This document shows positions 1 to 5,063 of a stretch of 5,063 nucleotides of DNA, in pieces. The DNA is from Lachnospiraceae bacterium (lineage in GTDB: Bacteria; Bacillota; Clostridia; Lachnospirales; Lachnospiraceae). Position 1 is the stretch's first letter. Every line of letters starts with the position of its first letter. The stretch is from NCBI GenBank assembly GCA_900771955.1, contig CAAGPW010000103.1, forward strand, positions 1-5,063, written 5' to 3'. The translations under genes were made by a program, and so were the position numbers. The notes under the pieces are model-generated. The model saw only the letters and a list, made by a program, of their open reading frames with translations. It had not been told where the DNA came from and did no database searches.

Positions 1-495
1 ATATTTTCCAAACTGTATTGCCGGCACACTCAAAATTGCCGCTGCCATATCAATCGCCAGATACGGAATGGTGGGCGCTATCGTAAGCCCGGTCATGGAG
101 GAGAGCGCATTCAGATACGATCCTGCAATGATGTTCCCAATCTCCTTGATCGCAGAAAGTTCCATCTCATCAAACTCCTGCTTTCCGTCTGCTTCTCTTC
201 CAAGCAGCTTGTCAACCAGAAAATGAGCGGAATCCGGTTTCAGCAAAAACATCATACTTCCATCAATGTCACCCTGCACTTCCAGATATATTCCGATGAT
301 CGTTTCATCCTCCGGACAGATTGCGGAGCCCAGTTCCTGAAATGTCAGCAGTTCTACCTTCGGAACACTCATATCGATTCTGAGGTTCAGCATGGTAGAG
401 ATTGCCGTAGTTGCATTACCTGCACCAATATTACCTATTTCCTTGAGCACGTCAAAGTAGACGTTATTTACCTCTGCTAAACTAAGTTCTGACAT
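1..495 (-). CDS. cheC: CheC, CheY-P phosphatase (3' end outside window)
   Basis: CheC dephosphorylates CheY-P in the cytoplasm and, in Bacillus-type chemotaxis, is stimulated by CheD. Reading from ATG at 495-493 gives 165 residues (MSELSLAEVNNVYFDVLKEI...) with no stop before the window edge. Family members are about 205-210 residues, so roughly 40 are missing here. The family carries two copies of the active-site pattern [D/S]-x3-E-x2-N-x22-P, and both are seen intact: D15/E19/N22/P45 in EIGNIGAGNA, and S114/E118/N121/P144 in KEIGNIIAGSY. It is therefore a full two-site CheC, not a one-site CheX or a degenerate FliY-like copy. The start is fixed by AGGAGG four bases upstream. It follows cheW after 91 bases that contain a hairpin. 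The expected next gene, by family gene order, is cheD. No damage is visible. Confidence 0.95.
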   Translation of the reverse strand, partial: MSELSLAEVNNVYFDVLKEIGNIGAGNATTAISTMLNLRIDMSVPKVELLTFQELGSAICPEDETIIGIYLEVQGDIDGSMMFLLKPDSAHFLVDKLLGREADGKQEFDEMELSAIKEIGNIIAGSYLNALSSMTGLTIAPTIPYLAIDMAAAILSVPAIQFGKY

Positions 496-499
496 ATTT

Positions 500-505
500 C
501 CTCCT
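500..505 (-). promoter_or_regulatory. Ribosome binding site of cheC
   Basis: The minus strand reads AGGAGG, then AAAT, then the ATG at 495. This is a full consensus Shine-Dalgarno core with a short 4-base spacer. It fixes the cheC start. It lies just downstream (in transcript direction) of a 12-bp perfect palindrome TTTTCCGGAAAA at 507-518. Confidence 0.85.
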
Positions 506-537
506 GTTTTCCGGAAAAATCGCATGCATATATACAG

Positions 538-571
538 GATATAGCAAGACCCATAAGGGCCTTGCTATATC
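538..571 (-). repeat. 15-bp stem-loop in the cheW-cheC gap, no U-tract
   Basis: Read on the coding (minus) strand, the left arm is GATATAGCAAGGCCC, the loop TTAT and the right arm GGGTCTTGCTATATC. All 15 positions pair, 14 as Watson-Crick and one as G-U. The same site read from the plus strand would have an A-C mismatch there, so the structure fits RNA made in the direction of the operon. The stem begins 15 bases after the cheW stop codon. The sequence just after it is CTGTATATATGC, with no run of T, so it is not a standard intrinsic terminator. Likely roles, all inferred, are protecting the 3' end of upstream message, an RNase processing site, partial attenuation, or one copy of a dispersed palindromic repeat. 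Confidence 0.75.
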
Positions 572-586
572 AATATGGTATACTGC

Positions 587-1051
587 TTATTCAAATTCCT
601 CGCCTATAATAGAATTGATATTGAACAGAGAAATCAATTCCTCACCATTTTTGCCGATTCCATTGATAAATGTATCCTGATCCATTTTCTTGTTGTAAGA
701 CACCTTATCAATCTGATCTGCTCCAAGTGTCACAACTTCCTTGACTTCATCCACAACGATTCCCAGGGAACCCTGCTGTTCGATTTTTAAGATGATGATA
801 CGGGACGCATTTGTGAACACATCATCTTCCAGTCCCATACGCTTGCGCACACTCATAACCGGAACGATCTCTCCACGAAGATTGATGATCCCTTTAAAAT
901 AGGTCTGTGCTTTTGGAACTCTTGTGATCTTCTGCATACGCACGATATTGTCCACATAACTGATATCAATACCATACTGTTCGCTTCCGATTTTAACTAC
1001 AATATATTGTTTTTTCACACTTTCTGTTGTTGTTTCAATTGCCTCTGCCAT
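587..1051 (-). CDS. cheW: CheW, chemotaxis receptor-kinase coupling protein
   Basis: CheW is the cytoplasmic adaptor that links chemoreceptor tips to the P5 domain of CheA. The 154-residue product is a single CheW domain of normal length after a short polar N-terminal tail (residues 1-13). The family core is visible: QYIVVKIGSEQYGIDI at 15-30, the VPKA turn near 45-48, and the hallmark GIINLRGEIVPVMSVR at 54-69, where R59 in NLRG is the conserved arginine. GIVVDEVKEVV at 97-107 is the conserved second-half strand, and the chain ends in the FNINSII segment. There is no receiver domain, so it is CheW and not CheV. ATG at 1051 lies 17 bases after the cheA stop, behind AGGGGGTG with a good spacer, so it is cotranscribed with cheA. 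It ends in TAA at 589-587. Nothing is missing. Confidence 0.97.
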   Translation of the reverse strand: MAEAIETTTESVKKQYIVVKIGSEQYGIDISYVDNIVRMQKITRVPKAQTYFKGIINLRGEIVPVMSVRKRMGLEDDVFTNASRIIILKIEQQGSLGIVVDEVKEVVTLGADQIDKVSYNKKMDQDTFINGIGKNGEELISLFNINSIIGEEFE

Positions 1052-1058
1052 TTAAAGA

Positions 1059-1066
1059 CACCCCCT
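1059..1066 (-). promoter_or_regulatory. Ribosome binding site of cheW (wobble type)
   Basis: The minus strand reads AGGGGGTG, nine bases after the GGGGG run to the ATG at 1051. Against the 16S tail complement AGGAGGTG this is an eight-base match in which one A is replaced by G, allowing a G-U pair. It lies in the 17-base gap after the cheA stop (TAG at 1071-1069), which suggests coupled translation. Confidence 0.75.
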
Positions 1067-1068
1067 GA

Positions 1069-3144
1069 CTACATTAATGTATTAACATCCAGGATCAGTG
1101 CAACTTCTCCATCACCGAGAATGGTCGCTCCGCTGATCAGCTTGTTGTTGTTAATATATTTACCGAGTGACTTGATAACGATCTCCTGCTGGCCTATCAG
1201 ATTATCAACCACAAGACCCGCATATTTCTCACCCTTCTTTACAATTACCACTGTAAGGCTTTCCGGTTCTTCCTCTCTTGGTTCACTGTCTAAGAGCTTG
1301 TCCAGACGAATCAGCGGAATAACCAGTCCACGCAGGTGGATGACTTCCTTCGCTTCCACATATTTGATATCTTTTACCGGAATATCTTCAATGTTCTGAA
1401 TCGATCCAAGTGCAATTGCATATTTTTCATCCCGGATCTCTACCATCAATGCCTGAATGATGGCAAGTGTCAGCGGAAGACGTACCGTAAATGTCGTTCC
1501 TTCTCCGAGCTTTGTCTTTACTTCTACATCACCGCCAAGTGCCTCAATATTGGATTTTACAACATCAAGTCCTACGCCTCGTCCGGAAATATCTGTAATC
1601 TGTTTTGCCATGGAAAAACTTGGCATAAACAGGAAATCAATGATCTCTTTCTGTGTGAGCTTTTCTGCCTGCTCTTCCGAAACCAGACCGCGTTCAATAG
1701 CTTTTGACTTAACACGTTCTGTATCAATTCCGTTACCATCATCCCCTACTTCGATGATAACATTATTTCCTTCCTGAAATGCATTCAGACGGATAGTACC
1801 TGTTTCCGGCTTTCCTCTCTCCTTACGTAATTCTGCACTTTCAAGACCGTGATCTGCAGAGTTACGGAGCAAATGTTGCAACGGGTCCCCGATCTGATCG
1901 ACTACGGTACGGTCAAGCTCGGTATCTTCACCGCTCATAACAAGTTCCATCTTCTTATCCAGTTTTCTGGACAGATCACGGATCATACGCGGGAATTTGT
2001 TTACAACACTTTCGATTGGCACCATTCGTACTTTCATGACAGACTCATGCAGGCTCGTTGTGATACGTTCCAGATATTCGATCTGCTCATGGAAGCTCTG
2101 GTTCTGAAAATTTCCTCCATCCGATGAACTGATGGATACCAGGCTGTTCTTTGCTATAATAAGCTCACTGACCTGATTCATCAAGGCATCAAGCTTTTCG
2201 ATGTCAACACGGACTGTACGGCTGGTAACCGGCTTTCCTGCTGTTTTTCCTTTTGCTGCCGTCTTGGTCTCCTTTTTTGCAGGAGCCGCTGCTTTCTGCG
2301 GTGCCGGAGCAGCTGCAGGTTTTGCTTCCTCTTCTGTCTTGGTTGCGAAAAGTGTTTCCGTTTTCACTTCTTCACCTACAGCATCCTCAATCTCGGATAC
2401 GTTTCTTATCGTAGTGAGCACAGTATCCAGATCTGCCTCTGTTGCCAGATAAAAGCTGAAATCATTTTCAAACTTTTCATCCTCAATATCCTGTGAACTC
2501 GGACGGTATACATCGATCTGCCCAAGTTCCTCAACCGCCTTAAATACCAGAAAAGCTCTCGCTGCCTTTAACAGACATTCTTTCTGGATATATACGGTAA
2601 GGCCATATACTTTGTTTCCCGCTTCCTCTGCCGCTTTAAGGGCTGTCTTTTCATTCTCTGTGAAATCTACATGCAGATACTTTTTCTTGTCTCCATCTCC
2701 AGCAGGTGTTTCCTCCTGTTTCGGTGCCGCTGCTGCCGGTGCCTCCGCTTCCTTTCCCTCTGCTCTCGCGAGGAAAGCGTTCAGTCCCTGGATCAAAGAT
2801 TCATTATCTTCCGTTCCTTCATCAGATGTTTCCTTAATGCAGTCAAGATAAGCCTGAATTGCATCCAGGCAGCGGAATAAAAGGTCGATCATATCACTGG
2901 TAACTTTTACCTTGTCACTCCGGACTTCCTGAAATACATCCTCCATATCATGTGTCAGATGCTGCATGCGCTTGAAGCCCATGGTTCCTGCCATACCTTT
3001 TAAGGAGTGAGCCGCACGGAAGATCTCATTGATCACATCCTTATTATCCGGCTCCTTTTCCAAAGTCATGATGTTATCACTCAGACTCTGAATGTGTTCA
3101 CTTGTTTCATCAATAAAAATTTCAAGATATTGGCTTACATCCAT
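1069..3144 (-). CDS. cheA: CheA, chemotaxis sensor histidine kinase
   Basis: CheA is the central kinase: it autophosphorylates in trans and phosphorylates CheY and CheB. The 691 residues show all five domains. P1 (HPt, about 1-105) has the phosphorylated His46 in RAAHSLKGMAGTMGF. An Ala/Pro/Glu linker is at 131-150. P2 (about 153-260) is the likely CheY/CheB docking domain. A second Ala/Pro/Lys linker runs 271-306. P3, the dimerisation helices, is about 309-371, followed by the conserved KVRMVPIES at 371-379. P4 (about 380-557) is the ATPase, with N-box HLLRNSADHG (424-433), G1 GDDGNGI (467-473), F-box FMPSFS (506-511) and G2 GRGVGLD (521-527) plus GEGTTF (547-552). P5 (about 558-691) is CheW-like. 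I start at ATG 3144, one base after the cheB stop, because GGGGGT precedes it and MDVSQYLEIF matches the usual P1 start. The in-frame ATG at 3162 would add MWGYSK and lacks a binding site. Confidence 0.97.
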   Translation of the reverse strand: MDVSQYLEIFIDETSEHIQSLSDNIMTLEKEPDNKDVINEIFRAAHSLKGMAGTMGFKRMQHLTHDMEDVFQEVRSDKVKVTSDMIDLLFRCLDAIQAYLDCIKETSDEGTEDNESLIQGLNAFLARAEGKEAEAPAAAAPKQEETPAGDGDKKKYLHVDFTENEKTALKAAEEAGNKVYGLTVYIQKECLLKAARAFLVFKAVEELGQIDVYRPSSQDIEDEKFENDFSFYLATEADLDTVLTTIRNVSEIEDAVGEEVKTETLFATKTEEEAKPAAAPAPQKAAAPAKKETKTAAKGKTAGKPVTSRTVRVDIEKLDALMNQVSELIIAKNSLVSISSSDGGNFQNQSFHEQIEYLERITTSLHESVMKVRMVPIESVVNKFPRMIRDLSRKLDKKMELVMSGEDTELDRTVVDQIGDPLQHLLRNSADHGLESAELRKERGKPETGTIRLNAFQEGNNVIIEVGDDGNGIDTERVKSKAIERGLVSEEQAEKLTQKEIIDFLFMPSFSMAKQITDISGRGVGLDVVKSNIEALGGDVEVKTKLGEGTTFTVRLPLTLAIIQALMVEIRDEKYAIALGSIQNIEDIPVKDIKYVEAKEVIHLRGLVIPLIRLDKLLDSEPREEEPESLTVVIVKKGEKYAGLVVDNLIGQQEIVIKSLGKYINNNKLISGATILGDGEVALILDVNTLM

Positions 3145-3145
3145 T

Positions 3146-4216
3146 TTACTGTACCCCCACATTCTTAATAATTTCTTGTGCCACCTGTGTCAGCGGAGCA
3201 ACCACATCAACCGCCCCTGTCTCGGCAATTGCCTTTGGCATTCCATAGACCACACAGGTCTCAGCATTCTGCGCAATGACATAAAGCGGTTTTTTCTCCC
3301 GCAGGGAAAGAATGCCTTTTGTCCCATCTGCACCCATTCCTGTCAGCACAACGCAGGTAATCTCATCATAGCCACTGTTGCGCAAAGACCGGTACATGAT
3401 ATCCGCACACGGTTTCAGACCACCGATCGCAGGCTCGTCATTGAGTGACACCCTGTGGTGTCCCTCACTGTCTTTTACGATCTCCATGTGCTTTCCGCCC
3501 GGAGCGATGTATACACATCCCTTCTGCAAAACATCTCCGTCTTCTGCTTCTTTTACTGTGATCGGGCTGATCTCATCCAAACGGTCCGCCATGGATTTGG
3601 TGAATCCTTTGGGCATATGCTGTACCAAAACCATCGGCGCATTCATATTCTTTGGAAGATAAGGTATCACACTCTGCAATGCCTTTGGTCCTCCGGTCGA
3701 ACACGCCAGCGCGACAAGCTTGCTGCCTCTTCCCTTCACCGTTTTAGGTATGACCGGTTCACGGGTAACCGGCTTTTCCACGCGATCCACCGATGCCATT
3801 CTGCCTGCATACATACGCGTATGTATCACTGCCGTCAGCACATCGGTCAGACGTTTCTTAAAATCTTCCCCCTTCGCTTCTATGATGTTTGTCGGTTTTG
3901 TAACAAAATCAATTGCACCCCGTTCCATGGCGAGCAGTGTTATTTCTGCATCCTTCGTAGTTTCTGTGCTTACCATGATCACCGTTGCCCTGATTTTTTC
4001 CTGCTGCAGCTTTTCCAGCAGTTCCAGGCCATTCATGCGCGGCATATTCACATCCAGAACCACTCCGTCATAACGTGTAGTCTTCAAACGCTCATACGCT
4101 TCCAGTCCGTCTCTGCAGACATCCGTTGCCTGAAATCTACTATCTGAATTAATTATATCACAGATAACCCTTCTCATGAGTGCAGAGTCATCAACGACAA
4201 GAATATTTTTCTTCAT
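3146..4216 (-). CDS. cheB: CheB, receptor glutamate methylesterase/deamidase
   Basis: CheB removes methyl groups from (and deamidates) chemoreceptor glutamate side chains, giving adaptation. It is activated when CheA phosphorylates its receiver domain. The 356 residues match the family's normal length. The receiver domain (1-about 120) has the acidic pair D9/D10, phosphoacceptor D55 in VVLDVNMPRMNG, S83, and K107 in FVTKP. A basic linker spans about 135-164. The esterase domain (about 165-350) has the catalytic triad of the family: S173 in ACSTGGP, H200 in VQHMPKG and D297 in TGMGADGT. All key residues are present. ATG at 4216 follows AAAAGGATGA with a nine-base spacer, and that site overlaps the stop of the PilZ gene, six bases away. 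The last codons carry the ribosome binding site of cheA, so the two are probably translationally coupled. An exact 18-bp palindrome lies in the linker at 3809-3826. Confidence 0.97.
   Translation of the reverse strand: MKKNILVVDDSALMRRVICDIINSDSRFQATDVCRDGLEAYERLKTTRYDGVVLDVNMPRMNGLELLEKLQQEKIRATVIMVSTETTKDAEITLLAMERGAIDFVTKPTNIIEAKGEDFKKRLTDVLTAVIHTRMYAGRMASVDRVEKPVTREPVIPKTVKGRGSKLVALACSTGGPKALQSVIPYLPKNMNAPMVLVQHMPKGFTKSMADRLDEISPITVKEAEDGDVLQKGCVYIAPGGKHMEIVKDSEGHHRVSLNDEPAIGGLKPCADIMYRSLRNSGYDEITCVVLTGMGADGTKGILSLREKKPLYVIAQNAETCVVYGMPKAIAETGAVDVVAPLTQVAQEIIKNVGVQ
3153..3158 (-). promoter_or_regulatory. Ribosome binding site of cheA, decides its start
   Basis: The minus strand reads GGGGGT, with nine bases from the GGGGG run to the ATG at 3144. 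It lies inside the last codons of cheB (encoding VGVQ). It supports the start at 3144 and cannot serve the ATG at 3162, which is upstream of it. The core and spacing match those of cheW. Confidence 0.75.
3809..3826. repeat. Perfect 18-bp palindrome inside cheB
   Basis: The sequence ATACATACGCGTATGTAT is identical on both strands and stops at a C/C mismatch on either side. It coincides exactly with six in-frame codons of cheB, residues 131-136 (IHTRMY), where the receiver domain passes into the linker. It could be a protein binding site, or a short RNA hairpin of seven pairs with a CGCG loop. Chance is also possible. No function is assigned. Confidence 0.6.
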
Positions 4217-4222
4217 GCTGAA

Positions 4223-4969
4223 TCATCCTTTTCTATTTCTTCGGGCTTTTCGTTCTTCCTGAAAGATGAATCGAATAATATTTTCCCTTACCCTGCTGTC
4301 CTTTAAAATAAATTCAACCCTCTGTTCATATTTTGCGGGGATTACATCTTCTACTTTTTCACTGCTTATCACATGACCGACGATCGGGTACTCTTCCGTC
4401 TCTGTTCCTTCGCCAAGTCTTACATATACAAGGATATAAGTGTCTTCTTCCACTATCTCATCCGTCACAAAACGCATACCGCCGCCACTGATATCGCGAA
4501 CAAATGCTGTCATCTTCGTCAGTACCATATCCTCCTGGCCACGGAGCTTATCCACGATCTCCTCTGTGTTGTCAAGCATCGCCATATCCCTGGTTATTTT
4601 ATAATATGGCACTGCCATTGCACAGGAAAGCCTGTAATATTCTCTGCGCTGATATTTATTAAGCGGTGTATGGAAAGCAACGCGAAGCATAAAACGGTTG
4701 TCCGTTTTATAGCGTTCCTTTACCTCTCCATATCCGCGGTACAGACCGTTTTTTGTGTAAAATACAAGTTCATAACGCAAACCAAGCGGCAACAGGTGAA
4801 TCTGCCCGTTCTCGCTTGGCATTGATATTTCAATATCTCCATTGTCAAAGAAATCCAAAAGCTGGCTCTTATAAATATGCGGCGGCTCTCCAGTAGCTTC
4901 CGCATTTTCAATCTGATTTACAATTCTGATATCAATCTTATCTCCAACTTCTATTATCGTTGTGTACAT
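4223..4969 (-). CDS. YcgR/MotI-type flagellar brake, PilZ c-di-GMP receptor
   Basis: Proteins of this type bind cyclic di-GMP and then act on the flagellar motor (YcgR in enteric bacteria, MotI/DgrA in Bacillus) to slow or stop swimming. The 248-residue product has an N-terminal beta-rich region (about 1-100) resembling the YcgR N-terminal domain, with ELVFYTKNGLYRGYGEV around 67-83. A PilZ domain follows (about 106-240). Both ligand motifs are intact: RxxxR as R109/R113 in QRREYYR, and DxSxxG as D159/S161/G164 in RDISGGG. The stretch between them is 45 residues, longer than in E. coli YcgR, with an acidic insertion around 128-148. No signal peptide or membrane segment is seen, and the C-terminus is basic (KARRNRKG). 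ATG at 4969 follows TGAGGT with a 7-base spacer. It sits between the probable flhG tail and cheB, cotranscribed with both. Family assignment is firm; the motor target is inferred. Confidence 0.9.
   Translation of the reverse strand: MYTTIIEVGDKIDIRIVNQIENAEATGEPPHIYKSQLLDFFDNGDIEISMPSENGQIHLLPLGLRYELVFYTKNGLYRGYGEVKERYKTDNRFMLRVAFHTPLNKYQRREYYRLSCAMAVPYYKITRDMAMLDNTEEIVDKLRGQEDMVLTKMTAFVRDISGGGMRFVTDEIVEEDTYILVYVRLGEGTETEEYPIVGHVISSEKVEDVIPAKYEQRVEFILKDSRVRENIIRFIFQEERKARRNRKG
4226..4230 (-). promoter_or_regulatory. Ribosome binding site of cheB
   Basis: The minus strand reads AAGGA followed by nine bases to the ATG at 4216. It lies inside the last codons of the PilZ gene and touches its TGA (4225-4223). 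Ribosomes ending the PilZ gene are thus well placed to restart on cheB. Confidence 0.65.
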
Positions 4970-4976
4970 ATGCCTT

Positions 4977-4982
4977 ACCTCA
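4977..4982 (-). promoter_or_regulatory. Ribosome binding site of the PilZ gene
   Basis: The minus strand reads TGAGGT, then seven bases (AAGGCAT), then the ATG at 4969. It sits in the 22-base gap after the upstream stop codon and supports the 4969 start. No promoter-like pair of boxes is seen in that gap. Confidence 0.7.
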
Positions 4983-4991
4983 TTTATGCTT

Positions 4992-5063
4992 CTATCTGTT
5001 CAGGAAATTTGAAAAAAACTGAGAAATTCCCCTTTTCACAACTGTTTTTTTATGCTCCCCATG
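4992..5063 (-). CDS. C-terminal tail of a probable FlhG/MinD-like ATPase (partial)
   Basis: The minus strand is open from the window edge for 23 codons to a TAG at 4994-4992, ending KRGISQFFSNFLNR. The other two frames stop within nine codons. A basic, amphipathic end of this kind (a KxGI-xx-F-xx-F pattern) is common in FlhG/YlxH MinD-family ATPases of Firmicutes, which set flagellar number and placement. Gene order agrees: in Bacillus flhG lies directly upstream of cheB. The catalytic part lies outside the window, so no ATPase motif can be checked. That a gene ends here is likely; its identity as FlhG is inferred from position and the character of the tail. It would be the gene just before the PilZ gene in the same transcript. 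Confidence 0.55.
   Translation of the reverse strand, partial: HGEHKKTVVKRGISQFFSNFLNR

Noticed and set aside
223..480. Plus-strand open frame of 85 codons opposite cheC
   Set aside because: The minus strand encodes a clear CheC with both active-site motifs here; the plus-strand product has no recognisable features.
507..518. Palindrome TTTTCCGGAAAA just upstream of the cheC ribosome binding site as an operator
   Set aside because: A 12-bp perfect palindrome is expected about once in a window of this size by chance, and no promoter lies next to it. Noted only for its position.
538..571. Intrinsic terminator after cheW
   Set aside because: The stem is strong, but neither side is followed directly by a T-run. 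The first T-run in transcript direction (five T) starts about 17 bases later, and cheC has a good ribosome binding site just beyond it.
1007..1399. Plus-strand open frame of 130 codons across the cheA-cheW junction
   Set aside because: It is antisense to two well-supported genes and its serine/leucine-rich product is typical of a reversed frame.
2225..2340. Ala/Pro/Lys-rich low-complexity stretch in cheA as a possible insertion or repeat element
   Set aside because: Flexible linkers between P1, P2 and P3 are normal in CheA, the reading frame is kept, and there are no flanking repeats.
3455..4147. A 230-codon open frame on the plus strand
   Set aside because: It lies wholly opposite cheB, whose domains and catalytic residues are intact. 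Its product is rich in His, Cys and Arg with no recognisable domain, as expected of an antisense shadow. No ribosome binding site stands out.
5040..5050. Run of seven A in the probable flhG tail as a programmed frameshift site
   Set aside because: The other frames close within a few codons, no stimulatory structure is evident, and the open frame ends naturally next to the PilZ gene.
1..5063. tRNA, rRNA, CRISPR, insertion sequences or phage genes
   Set aside because: Almost every base is used by the chemotaxis genes, and no repeat arrays, transposase motifs or RNA gene signatures were seen on either strand.

Overview
The window is a single, tightly packed block of flagellar and chemotaxis genes, all on the minus strand. 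Transcription runs from the high coordinates to the low ones. The order is: a 23-codon tail of a probable FlhG/MinD-like ATPase, a YcgR/MotI-type PilZ protein, cheB, cheA, cheW, and a cheC that runs off the left edge. The Bacillus/Clostridium arrangement flhF-flhG-cheB-cheA-cheW-cheC-cheD-sigD is the closest match I know, with the PilZ gene inserted between flhG and cheB. Moderate G+C, strong Shine-Dalgarno sites and the CheC-containing chemotaxis type point to a motile Firmicute, probably a clostridium of the Lachnospiraceae kind (Roseburia, Eubacterium or Butyrivibrio-like). The genus is an inference from gene order and sequence character only.

Region by region: 4992-5063 is the end of the upstream ATPase gene. 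4223-4969 encodes a 248-residue c-di-GMP receptor with both PilZ motifs. 3146-4216 encodes a complete CheB methylesterase. 1069-3144 encodes a complete five-domain CheA kinase, whose start I place at 3144 rather than the upstream ATG at 3162. 587-1051 encodes CheW. 1-495 encodes the first 165 residues of CheC, with both phosphatase motifs intact. Gaps between genes are 22, 6, 1 and 17 bases. The exception is the 91-base cheW-cheC gap, which holds a 15-bp hairpin with no U-tract. No promoter and no true terminator were identified, so the block looks like an internal part of a longer fla/che operon.

How the genes work together: CheW couples receptors to CheA. CheA autophosphorylates on His46 and passes the phosphate to CheY (not in this window) and to the CheB receiver domain. 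CheB then demethylates receptors (adaptation). CheC removes phosphate from CheY-P and is normally controlled by CheD, expected just beyond the left edge. The PilZ protein would add a c-di-GMP input that slows or stops the flagellar motor.

This is a recognisable, conserved system and I found no novel machinery. The items most worth a second look are the cheW-cheC hairpin, an exact 18-bp palindrome inside cheB that covers six whole codons, the long insertion between the two c-di-GMP motifs of the PilZ protein, and the matching wobble-type ribosome binding sites of cheA and cheW.
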